The notes under the pieces: model-generated
Seen by the model: only the letters and a program-made list of their open reading frames with translations
Told to the model about the DNA's origin: nothing
Databases searched by the model: none
Made by a program: the position numbers and the translations under genes
From: Capitella teleta
Taxonomy: Eukaryota > Annelida > Polychaeta > Capitellidae
Assembly: GCA_000328365.1 (NCBI GenBank)
Contig: KB309474.1
Span: 26,385 to 90,384, forward strand
Reading direction: 5' to 3'
DNA length: 64,000 nt
Shown: positions 34,801-46,006 of the stretch, piece after piece
Layout: each line of letters begins with the position of its first letter
Position numbering within the stretch: the first letter of the stretch is position 1

Positions 34801-37620
34801 AGAGGGCACATACCCCTCTTCCGCCTTTCGAATCGCAGATTGAGCGGAGCAAATGTTGTAAGAAGTCAGAAGCTAATATTGATGACTGCGCTAATTGAAG
34901 AAGCACATTGTGAAAAAGAATTAGCGAGTGATACGGCGATGACAGCTGTCCGTTTGGGCAAATAATAGCGACAACAAACGCTTTAGACTTGGAATAACAA
35001 CCCCGATAGTGAAAGATTAAGTCGGTTGAAATGTCCAGTGCTGTAACCATTACGAAATGTTGTGTTAATGAATTTTACGGGGGACCTTATAACCTCAGGG
35101 CGTCCTCTGGAATGATTTAAATGGATCGTTATTCACTTGTCACCTCTTGTGGTTGTGTAAGTGACCACATGAAGAGGACCTCGCGAATAATTCACTCATT
35201 ATTGTCGCCATGACAACCACAAAAAGATGATTGAGGGCTGGATCCGTTCGGACACGCGTCGTGAGGGTCATCAGGTACAGAACTATTAAAAATGCTCGTG
35301 ATGTGTTGTATTATTGCTGTTACAAGTCGGTTACCATAATATGGCCAAGGTCTCCACAACAATTATACCATAAACGCGTTATATATTCCTTGTACTACCA
35401 CCTTCATGTTTATGATAACATGATAACCGGTTTAGTAATTATTTATAATAGAACCTGTTTTATCCTGTTTACTACTAACAGAACATTAGTGGAGCTACTA
35501 GTTAATCATGATTGTTACATGTATTACAGTCGTATTGCAGTCATACCGTCACGTGTGCCTTATCACATTTCACAGAAATACCTCTTAATATAAACTCTGG
35601 ATTATCCGCTAATTGCTCATTACCACAACGACTACAAGAGGCAAGAAGGGAGGTCAGCTGAGAGGTCAGCTAGTTGCTGACAACAACCAAGTCTTTTGAT
35701 GTTTGACCAAAGCTCCTTTGAGAAGCAGTCCTCATCCCAGCGTAATCACCGCATTGCATGCCGGAGATATCTGCTAAGATTAGTCTGACCGTTGGTCAAG
35801 AAATGGGCAAATGAGGAGGATAAGGTCAGCAGCGCCTGACCCATGCCGTGGTCAGTGGTGCATATGCAATCGTTCCCGCCCCCGTATCACCTTCGAGTGA
35901 TGAACACTGATTGATCAGAGCAGGTGTGAAGAGTTTAAGTGGCTTTGACAAGCGAAAATTGTTCAGCTCTCAGTTGAGAATTTTTATGATGAAAAAGAAA
36001 GAAAAAAAAAGAAAGAAGAGTTATGCTATGGTTGGATGACATTTGCAATGATTTGAATGGCTGAAGATAGACTAAATAAGCAATCAAAACAAAACTGGGT
36101 TGTACACCAGGGATTAACCTCAAATGTCTTTTGCGCCCATGGAAATTTGGAGAATTCATTCCACATGGCAATCGTGATCCCTTCGTTGCATCCATGTGAT
36201 CTCCTGACGACATGAACAACAAAGTTCCTGAACGTCGACCATGAACATGCATGCGTTGCCATGGTGATCGCTCAGAAAGCAAAGCTGTTCACAACAATCA
36301 AACGAAAAAGAAAGCATGTCGTCGTTCATCATCTACCCGTGACCTCTTCGCTTTGAACTTTCCAAAAGACATTGAACTCTAAAAATACACCTTCCGTTGC
36401 ATCTGTCAGTGCTAAAACCTTCCTCAATATCGGGTTGCCAAGAAAAAAATACATTGAACGTCCCGTAATTCTTGGAAAAGCCACGTGCAGCTGCTATATT
36501 ATGGTCTTGCATGTGATGTATTCATTTCAAATATACTTCTTTGAGTACCTACTGTTCAACTTTACTACTTCGATGACATCAGGAGTATCTGTATCTGTTG
36601 CTTCTGAAGAAATTAGAAACGAAATTGAAAACATGAAATTGATTTCTCTGACATTCGGTTTGCAGAACACCTTTAAGTCATCGGGTGAATCGAACGAGCA
36701 AGAATTCACTGTATCACGGGGATCCGTGATCTTGAGGAGCTATCAGATCTCATCTGCCTGGACAAACAATCCGAAGGGGATCGGATGCCCACCTGGCTGG
36801 GGAGCATCCTCGGTTTATCAGGGGATCCACGTGTTTATCGTGAATGGCAACTGCCAGGATCGAGTTCCATTTTCAATCTTCAATTAACAAAGATTCATGC
36901 ACAAACCGATGAGCCCCTCGCTACGCATTGTCCCATCATCAAACTCTCTCCCTCCATCTCTATACTTGGCAGATGGCCAATTTCATGTCATGCAATCTTA
37001 ACGGTAGTGATTGAAGTTCTACAATAACAGACAGGTGTTGGATTGAGGTAATTACACTAATTACTACGTACTACATGGATGCAAAATTAATTTCGAGTGA
37101 CGATTGCTATTCTCGCGAGAATGCGCGTGAGCTAAATTGATCGAATGAGAGAAATTAATCAAAAACCGTTAATCCCGAAAGATAAATGTATACAATTCCT
37201 GCTAATCTATTTAATCGTTCATTTTTTATCACTTTCTATATCTGCATGTTATTTGATTGTCTTTTAACCAGAAGAATTTCAGATGAAATATTATTCTCTC
37301 GGCGCAACAACAAAATCGATCGAATTTTCTGAACATGCATGTAATGAACCGTATGAACCATTCCATGTCGTACCAGACTGATTTATCTTAAAACTCAGAG
37401 AAACAAAGATGTCGATTTTTTATTTGGTGGCGGTGTTCATTTCACCGCTGTTCATCTCAGTACCCGTCTGCGCCATAAAACTGGTAACCTTATCTTAAAC
37501 GAAATTGACACTTTTGTGCTAAGAACTGATAAGTTGTGCTGTAGCTTGCTCATAACTATACAGAGCCATTCGCAACTCTCTACCGAGCATAACCGATAAA
37601 TAGAAATTTATTTTATTCCA

Positions 37621-37634
37621 GTTTCCATGGTAAC
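37621..37634. promoter_or_regulatory. X-box-like motif (GTTTCCATGGTAAC)
   Basis: Close to the RFX consensus in both half-sites; no adjacent gene is identified. Confidence 0.25.
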
Positions 37635-38277
37635 CGTATAGTGTTGCCGTGACGTCACACAGCCGATGTATGGGTTTGGGGCTCAGCGATCGCCCTGCGT
37701 CAACAGAGGGGTTGGTCGATGTCAAAGTGAACCTTTTGTTATCTACCCCAGGGAGCACCCTGGGTTTATGCAAATGCTCAGAAAAGATGCGGCCGTTCCT
37801 ATCTAGCGCAATGTCGTTTTTTGCAAGCGAAAAAAAAATACCACCCTTATCTGCTGAAAACATTGATTGCTGAGTGAAGCGTTCGTATCAGGCATGAGTA
37901 TTAATATTTTTTATAGTCTACCTGGTATTGCGCGTGAAAACCATAGTGCGGGATTTGTGAATATCGTTTCATAGAAATCTATATATCTATAAGCAGTACT
38001 GCTCAAATTCCAGTCGAAACAAGTACTACGAACAATTAATTGAATGAGTACGCTGCCAACCCATCATTTATTATCTACAGTCCGTATGCGTATAGCGTAC
38101 TGAATTATCAGTGTGTACACAGATGGCAGCGTATCCTCAATTTACTACAGTAATGAAATCCACACCCGCTAACACAAACAATGCTTCCATTCACTGCCCT
38201 TCGCCGGCTGATTTACCTGCATTTTTCATACCTAATAATATACATATCCCTCTCGTGTAGCTTAACCTGTAAGACAT

Positions 38278-38297
38278 GCTAATCCTTTTGGATTAGC
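38278..38297. repeat. 8-bp hairpin with TTTT loop
   Basis: GCTAATCC, TTTT, GGATTAGC form a perfect short hairpin. Confidence 0.5.
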
Positions 38298-39590
38298 CGC
38301 GAATTCCTCAGTTCAACCCACCACATTCTCCCGCTATCAATCACAAGGTGTGTGTGTTTACGGATCGATTGTTTCTTTCTTTGATCACCGATTCCTTCTT
38401 TGAAATTGATAAATGACGCAATTGTTCTTCTCTTTCCTCCTCACTTATCCTTCTTAATCCCCTCTTTTCTCTATTTTTCCATCTCTCATTCCTGAGATGA
38501 ACTCGATGAATTAACCACTTTCTTGAGAAGAGATGAGGCCAGGGTGAGAACTGGACTCTGATCTTACAAGTTCGCAACCTCACAACTTCTGAATCATCTC
38601 GACAACCTGTTCATTGCACAGCAGTGCGCATGACTGCACATTGAACCAATACCATCTGTCTGTACTCCGCGTAGTAGAAGAGCGAGTGAGAGACGATAAT
38701 TGAAACAGACTCGTCTAATAGTTGGATAAATTGATACATCGTATGCACGTGGTGTTCTCCGACGGTGCAACTTAATGCAGGGCAGGGTATATTTGTGGAG
38801 GCTGTAAAAAGAGAGTTCACACTACACAGCTCTATAATACATGCACATCAAAGAAGAGAGCACGCTAGTATTATATAAGAGTGTCAAATATTATTTTGAT
38901 AGGTGCCATTATAGAATTAATGGTACGTGTACATATCCCAATTTGGCATGCATACACGATTGGAGCTCAATACAGAATGGACGGACAGGCTATGATTAAA
39001 CATGGATATTTTATTATGGGAAGCATATTGCTTGATATTGCCTGCATCCCGACAGCGCAACAAAGTGTAGGTCATCAGATCGTCATCATGTTCCCTGTTT
39101 CCATGGTCAGAACCAATACCGGGTGGTTCATAAGTTTGTAAATGGCATAAAAGAAGGGCAACGGGGTGCGAATAGAACAAAGGGGCTGTCAGAACAAGTG
39201 TGTTTTTCCGCCTGGAGCAACAGAGATCTTGAAGCAGAGAGGAAAAAAATCAATTCTAACTTTGCGGGATGCTGAAAAAGTTCGGCAAAAAAGACTGAGT
39301 GATAATTTGAGAAGAATTGGTAGCAGATAGCGCTTATAGTTGCGTTGAAAACTGAGCAAAACACTCCACTGCCAATCACAGCGAAGAAGAGAAAAACTTG
39401 CAGGTTCAGCTGGCTAATTCCATCGGCTTAAAACAATACTACCTTGCTGTATTCTGTTCCCTCTATACACATTCAATGTGACCTTTTTTATTTTGATGTT
39501 TTTAGGTGTTTCATTTTTGTATCCCAACAATATCATAATCACTCGGCACTCTTGACTCTCCTTTCTATTCATGAATATTATCTGTCGCCT

Positions 39591-39620
39591 AAATGTGCCC
39601 ACAATATTGTGGGCACATTT
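39591..39620. repeat. 30-bp perfect palindrome
   Basis: AAATGTGCCCACAAT at 39591-39605 is followed immediately by its exact reverse complement at 39606-39620, with no spacer. Confidence 0.8.
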
Positions 39621-42116
39621 ATTGTGGGTGACTTCCCACCAGCGCCTAATTGTATAAACGTTCTGAACGATTACCACTGTGTAAACTTGCACGCACATAC
39701 AATTTCCTTTGTGGTATATTTCAAAAGGCATAATCATATTACTAGGCCTGTGTGTCGCGGTGAATCGTGACTGAATGTTGGTGCAGTGTTCACCGTGAGT
39801 GCTCGATTGTAATGAGAGCCTTTTGCTTAATTGGCAATGGGCTTGATTGCTGATTTATTGGGCATTCATTTGATATCGATCCGAGAGGCCAGCATTCACG
39901 CTTTGCCCGCCTGGCTCCTCTTGCAAGCAGAGCCTTTCTCTCCATCTTTTAACAATGTTCAGAAGTCATTGCATAAATTGCGCCATCTTTGGTACATGGA
40001 GTCATGAAGAAGAGATAGCAATTGATGAAGAGGCAAACACAAAGGCAGAGATGAACGATAAGAGAACATCAAGATTAAGGGAGATGGGAGATAAATGTCT
40101 ATATGTCGATTGGTTCTGCGGGGGAGAAAAGTTGCTGGAGATTGGGGTGTTGTTTTGCTAATTCAGTGTATAGCTGGGAATATAAAGACTGCTCAGAAAA
40201 GACTTTTGCAACCTAAAGTTCTCATGTTCTTTCTTGCTTTGGCCACAAGAGGGATACGCCACTTGAGGTTTCGGGAACTCTGACCCAGTTCACACTTGAG
40301 TTGAATGCGATTACTTGTTTTGTGAAATCGACTTTGTTGACAGTGAAAACATGAGGTCCCGACGGATAATTAGTTTGTCTTAAGGGCTGCAAAGCGTCAG
40401 GAAGAAACCTTCAAGTGCCGAACAAAATACCCTTAAGTTGTTCAAGATGGTGTGAAAATGTGCAAACGGTTTTGTTATTGGCTCTCAATTGGCTGCTGTG
40501 CTCGACAGAAGCCGTTCGTGGAGCTCCTGGGGGGGGGGGAGTTATTTGGCGTATAGTAGATCCCATTGTGCTACTTTCGATGATGTTTAGATTTAATATT
40601 TTTAGTGCCCGGTATGCATCGTCCACTGCTGTTACTTTGGTCTCCCCAATTCGCCGTGTTTCCACTGTCCTCGCATTGACTGCCAACGAAGAGGAATCTT
40701 GTAGAGGCACACGTTCTATAAACTCCTTTGTGTCTATGAATGCAATCATATCGATACCTTCAAAAGAGGCAAAACACACAAACTGAAGACGAAGGGCGAA
40801 ACAAGGACGATTGATTGAACAGATTGTTCGTGGACTCAGAAGATGCATCCATGAATGAAATGAACACATCGCCTCAATTACTCAAACATGTATACAGTAT
40901 GATATTGTTTCACTCTGCAAAAGATCGATGCTTCCTTCATGAGAGATCGACCATACGGTTGTGTATGGCCTATGGTAACGGAGAAAATCAAAGAATTTTG
41001 TATTTAGGCCTGTGGCTATGCGAAGCGACTAGTGGGTGGTGGGAGCTTTAGTTGGATACCCTGGGAGCTGCTGTAGGCGCATGCACTGCCATGCTGTGCT
41101 AAAAGGCGTAGCGGAGCAAGCGCTTGCTCATTCGCTGGACAAGCCAACCGCGAGAGCTAGCGCAAGATCTGGATTATGGAAAACAAATGTTAGGAGAAAA
41201 ATACGTACTTGTGAATTGGCGGGGAGTCTTGAGACAGTAGGAAGTCAATGTTTATAATCGAAGGATTTCTTTTTGCCGCAGGGTAAGTCGCTTTTCGATT
41301 TTTTTACCATTTTTATTTTTCTGCAAAATCGAGGGCATTGCACCAAACACTTGACTTGCAAGGTGTTGTTGAACTTCAAGTTGTTCGTTGTGTAACGTGA
41401 ATTCTGTGAAATTGGTTGCTTGAAATTTCTTTGCGCGAGGTAGGCTCTTGTTATAATAGACACAAACCAATTGTAGCATTGTGTCAGGTAGGTAAAAGTA
41501 TACTTCTATCGTAATCAAAGTTATTGCTCAAAGGGATAAAAAATGCCTTATAATAGCATATTAATTTCATGTCTTAAGCATCGATATTTACTTGTATTCG
41601 CTGTATGTCAAAACATTTCATTTTGAAGTCCTATTAGAAAACATCTCTCGTGAAAGCAAAGCTTCGTCTAATGCGAATTGCAGTTGCGACCAAGCAGCAG
41701 CAAATCTCAGCGCCTGTCAGCACCGGTGTCAACATAAAAGAACTCCCAGTGTACTCTGTTTCAACCGGGAATTCTCAAGTACTTGCGATACTTCAAAAGC
41801 ATTCCCATGGGATCTATGATGCCTCATTAAACCGCTTAGCTAATCATGGCTATTTGGCGCTCACCCTTCAGGACGAGAATCGCGAATCAATCGCAGGCCA
41901 AGTTCTTCCGCTCTTAAGCGATCGACTCATTCCGACAAAACATGTCTTGAATGTAGAGAGCCAAGCAGGGTGCCCCCTCTCTATGATCCTGACTCAATGT
42001 CGATTTGGATACAGCGGCAATTATAACGATGGGATTGACGTGTTCGCGGCGATAGGTGTGTAAAATAGGAGAGAGAGAGAAAGAGCGATTATGTATTATA
42101 TCATATAATCGACGCC

Positions 42117-42139
42117 AAAAAAAAAAAAAAAAAAAAAAA
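42117..42139. repeat. A homopolymer, about 23 bases
   Basis: A simple A run downstream of a GAGA-rich stretch (42069-42085). Confidence 0.7.
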
Positions 42140-44356
42140 CTTTTGTCGATTTAGGTTTAAAACGATATCGAATTTCAGGATTGCTGGAGTTTGTTATGTA
42201 ATTATATAATTGCAGTGTTTCCAGTGTTTGCCATCATTTCTTCTATTAAGAGAATTAATTATAATATGCGACACCAGATATCAAAGCAATTGCACATTTT
42301 ATTTTGCGCGTGGATAGGGGATTGTGTACACAACTTTCCGAATACTGATAAAAACGCCAAAGAAACTTTTATGATTTCCATTTTTGCTTTTTGTTGACGC
42401 ATTCAAATCGTGAGGTTAACGTCCAGCATTTCCGGTTCAATTCTCTGACCTCTTCCCCCTCCCGCAAACACACAAGACGCGGTTTTGTTGGAGAGCACTT
42501 AAATGTGCTTTAACTTAGTTTAAATGGCACCGATTTCCTCTGCTATCTTCCTCCTATATCTCATACTTAGCAACCCATAAACAAGTTATCGTCCCATCCT
42601 TGGTGTTCCTCTCATTCTCTCATTGCTTTAACCTTCTCGTAACTGTTCTTATGCAATTCAACTTCCTTTTAATTTTTTTTCTTTGCGTTTTTTTACATCT
42701 CTGATTCTCATTCGAATCCCTGAAGCAATCATCTCATAATGAGCAATTACATCTTCTTCTTCATCTTATAATCTCTGCCGCCCTCGTTCGCACCTCCGCC
42801 CTCCACTTCTCCTCCTTTCTCCTCTCCCCTTTCATCTGCTCCTCTTCTCCGCCTCACAGAGAGGCACAGAGGTTACACACACGTGTTGCCACCGTGTCTG
42901 CGATGGGTGATATTTCGCCCATCATTTAGGCAGCTGTTCCGCATGTCCTTCTGGCTGTAAACGATCCACGCGCTGACTTGCTGTGACTTATGACGTTAGT
43001 TCATGAAGAGGAGGAGTCGTCCTTCGAGTGGCCACTCCACACTCTGCTCCCAATAAGTATTACTCAGCCCCACCAGTAGGTCGCATTGTGAGCACTCGCT
43101 GCGGACAGTTTTCGTTTCGCCCGGCGCCAGTCGGTGATGCTTTGAAGCGGAGCCGAAGGTGGGCCATACAATTCGGTGGCTAATTGCGAGCATCTGCGTA
43201 AACATTATGTAATATATTGTTACGTAATTATCCAAGCACAGGTCCAGCCGTCACAGTGTGGCATTGGAGGGTTAAAACAAGGGGAAGAGAGTGAGGGAAG
43301 AAGCGAGAATTGAGAGCGAGAAGTTGAAGAGTTGGAGAGAGTGACAGTTGTAATGTCAACATGGAAATTTTTTTGTAAAAATAAACGCGACACTAGCTAA
43401 ATAATTTATTTTCACTAACATGTGTGGTAGAAAAACATCATTATTTCGCCTAAAAAAGTAATAAAAAATAAAACTTTTTGTTTGTAATTCTTTGTTTATG
43501 AGCCTATTAAACAGAAAACTAAGCGTTTGTCACATATATTTCAATCTGAAATTTTGTTGAGGTACTTCAGTAATTTCTAGCTTTTTTATTTCAAAATGTG
43601 ATAACTCCCTGTAATCCGAGATTGATACCTCCGCATATTTCTAATTTTATAAGCTAATCTCAGCTTTAAACAAAATCCCACTAATAATTATATTTTATCC
43701 TCTTTCTTTTAAATTGAATGCGACCTAATTACAATCCTTCAGTCGCCTTGTCTCTCGTCGCTATGGTAACTTACTTATCGCCCTCCAACCGGGAGAGAGA
43801 AAGAAAATTGACGGAAAAGGGTGGAGAGAAAGAGGGGGCGGGGCTTATTTCGACGCCAGTTGAATACAGAAGCGAGAATTAACTACACCCTGACGATTTC
43901 TTAATCCGATTCGAGGCGAATGAATCAAAGCGCTAATCACTTAAGACACCGAAATACTTTCACTGTTTTCACCCAAACAAATGCGGAATCACTGTTATCA
44001 TGAATTGAGAACATGTCTGGCCAGATTCGCTTTTACATTTGAAATCTCTCCACTCACCCAGAACACCAGAGAAACAGGCTCTAATCAACAGGTATGTGCA
44101 GCACCGCCTTCATTCAGTGCAGAATTCCCTGGACGAATACACATCGAAGCACGGTCTGATTGCATCATTTGTTTGTGCTGGATTGTCGTCGCAATTAATT
44201 TCACCTGGTAAAAGGGTTAGTCTCGGCTTACGTCACCGTGTTAATTGCTCGGCCAATACGTCTACCTAACAGGTTAATTAAGTTGAGTGCCGCACAAGGA
44301 ATTTACTTTCGCCTGTTACCCAAACAGCGTAATGCCATGTTCTTGCTAAATACTCG

Positions 44357-44461
44357 TACTATGCAGTGATGCATAGTAAATGTACAGGGGACTCTATCGG
44401 CTGTTATTCGATTATTAGAAGCCATGCTAGCCCTGTGTTACATAGAATCCCCGTGTACATT
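44357..44461. repeat. Two adjacent hairpins
   Basis: The first is TACTATGCA-GTGA-TGCATAGTA (44357-44378, perfect 9-bp stem). The second has arms AATGTACAGGGGACTCTAT (44379-44397) and ATAGAATCCCCGTGTACATT (44442-44461), pairing over about 19 positions with one bulge and one mismatch around a 44-base loop. The second resembles a small-RNA precursor or a MITE. Confidence 0.5.
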
Positions 44462-45283
44462 CATGGTGTGTACCTGCAAAACCAATTATGCTGCGTCAAT
44501 TAATTATACACCTGAGAAGACAGGTTGATTGACAGACTCTTTGTTTCACTTCAGCAACAAACACTTGGTAATCAAGAAAGAGCAAAACACCTTTTTTTTC
44601 TCCACTTTATTGGTTGGTATACATCGAAGCAACATCTGTCTCTCGCATCACCTTTGAGCAAGAGGAGGGCATGCCCAGTCCCATCCTCTTAATAGCTCCA
44701 CTCGAAAGCGCAATGACAGTTATGGATGTTCTGCAGATGCCCTTGCACGTCACGTTTAATTCTCGGCAAAGCATCACAGCTCTGTTCTCTGCTAAATGAC
44801 ACTGCTTTGAAATTCAATCACTCGATTTTAAGCGTTCATGCGTTCTACTACGAACCACAGAGTTCATCTTCGTCGTTCTTATAAAGAGTGTGATGATAAT
44901 TGTGGAGATATGTGTACGTATGCCTTTGGTGTTCTACATTATAATTATTATATATTGCATATTCTATATTATTAAGCTTCAAGTTCAGTGTTTTCAGTCG
45001 GATTAACGAAAATGTATTCACCCTGCCAACCCAATTGAGCAGAAGACAGGTTTATAAAATATAAGTTAAATTTTAACAAAAGGGAATGAAATTTCACTCT
45101 CCATTAGCTTCTGCTAAGAGTGGGCAATTCAACACACGGGAGAGTGTCCATTCATATTGTTGTCCAGCATTTCCTCGCAAACACTCGGCGCTTTTCACAC
45201 AGTTGAGGCATCAAATGAGAGGTTTATATTTCACTCTCGTGGCACGTTCTGTCCACAGTAAAGAGTGATAATTACCTTCGGCG

Positions 45284-45400
45284 ATGAGTTCAAACGGTGA
45301 AGACGCCCACATCAGCTCAGCCAGCTCAGCGCTTCATTTAGCGTCCAGACGCAAGTCGGAAGAATCCGAGGCACTGAATAGCGTAATTACCTTTTGCTAA
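45284..45400 (+). CDS. Candidate short coding exon or small ORF (38 aa)
   Basis: ATG at 45284 opens 38 codons reading MSSNGEDAHISSASSALHLA and on to SRRKSEESEALN. It has a coding-like Ser/Glu/Lys composition in a GC-richer patch. The opposite strand is also partly open, with a donor-like GAAG|GTAATT. It lies 600 bases before the first protocadherin and might belong to its leader. Confidence 0.25.
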   Translation: MSSNGEDAHISSASSALHLASRRKSEESEALNSVITFC

Positions 45401-45980
45401 AAGCGCCTTTTTGGGACGCGTAGGACCCCTGAGCACATGAAAGGGGGTAAAGAAGTGAACGGCTCCTGTTTTCTTATAATTTGAAGAATAGACACAATCA
45501 AAAGCATTACCGTGATTACCGCGTTATTTTGGTCGAGATTTTACGCAAGAAGCGCGTGTTTTGAAAGCAAGCACATCTCGGCGTTCAGAAGATTGTCATC
45601 TGGTCAATGAATGCCTCATTCAGAACTGCGGTGACAGTAATGTTATTGGATGCAAAAGGCCCCTCTCAAGACTAAAAGCGCATCGGCCCCTTGATTGAAA
45701 ATTAGCGAAGCCGCACGCAAAGCAGAGAGTGGACGCATCATCATTTTAATCGCATCTGACTGGCAAGTGATTTGTATCCCTCGCGCTCTCAAACACCAGT
45801 TGTGAGTAGTCAGTGAGCACATGAGCCTTATGGCCAACCGTAATGTATCTCAAGTGCTAGTGGCTAACCATACACTAGTCATTATTAATGTTCTCGTGTC
45901 AGGAGGTCGGGTCAGCGCTGGGCTTTAATGATGTAGGAATGCACCGATCATTTATCTTCTGCTATCTTTTCAGGGATTCC

Positions 45981-46004
45981 ATGGATAAGCATCAAAGAAA
46001 GTAG
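45981..46004 (+). promoter_or_regulatory. Upstream ORF of protocadherin A
   Basis: A 7-codon frame (MDKHQRK, then TAG) ends two bases before the main ATG at 46007. It lies downstream of a probable 5'-UTR acceptor (CTTTTCAG ending at 45973), so it would be in the mature mRNA. It is positioned to affect start-codon choice. Confidence 0.55.
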
Positions 46005-46006
46005 CA

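Larger units (their letters stand above)
27441..45973. other. Large gene-poor block upstream of the first protocadherin
   Basis: 18.5 kb without a confident gene. Frames of 110-171 codons occur (for example near 30.8, 36.5, 40.6 and 41.8 kb), but none shows recognisable content or splice context. The block includes several strong inverted repeats, C/G and A runs, an isolated NRF-1 site at 34789-34800 and nuclear-receptor half-sites. The 5' untranslated exons of the protocadherin at 46007 probably lie within it. Confidence 0.5.

Noticed and set aside
35231-35593. 120-codon plus-strand frame
   Set aside because: AT-driven composition with many Tyr, Ile and Val codons, typical of non-coding frames.
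36372-36887. 171-codon plus-strand frame
   Set aside because: Its composition follows the local base content, it lacks recognisable motifs, and no promoter or poly(A) signal is arranged around it.
40411-40869. Opposed open frames of 152 (-) and 123 (+) codons
   Set aside because: One or two frames of this length are expected by chance in 64 kb of six-frame translation. No domain, splice context or composition shift supports either.
41650-42063. 137-codon plus-strand frame
   Set aside because: No recognisable family and no splice or promoter context; within the chance range.
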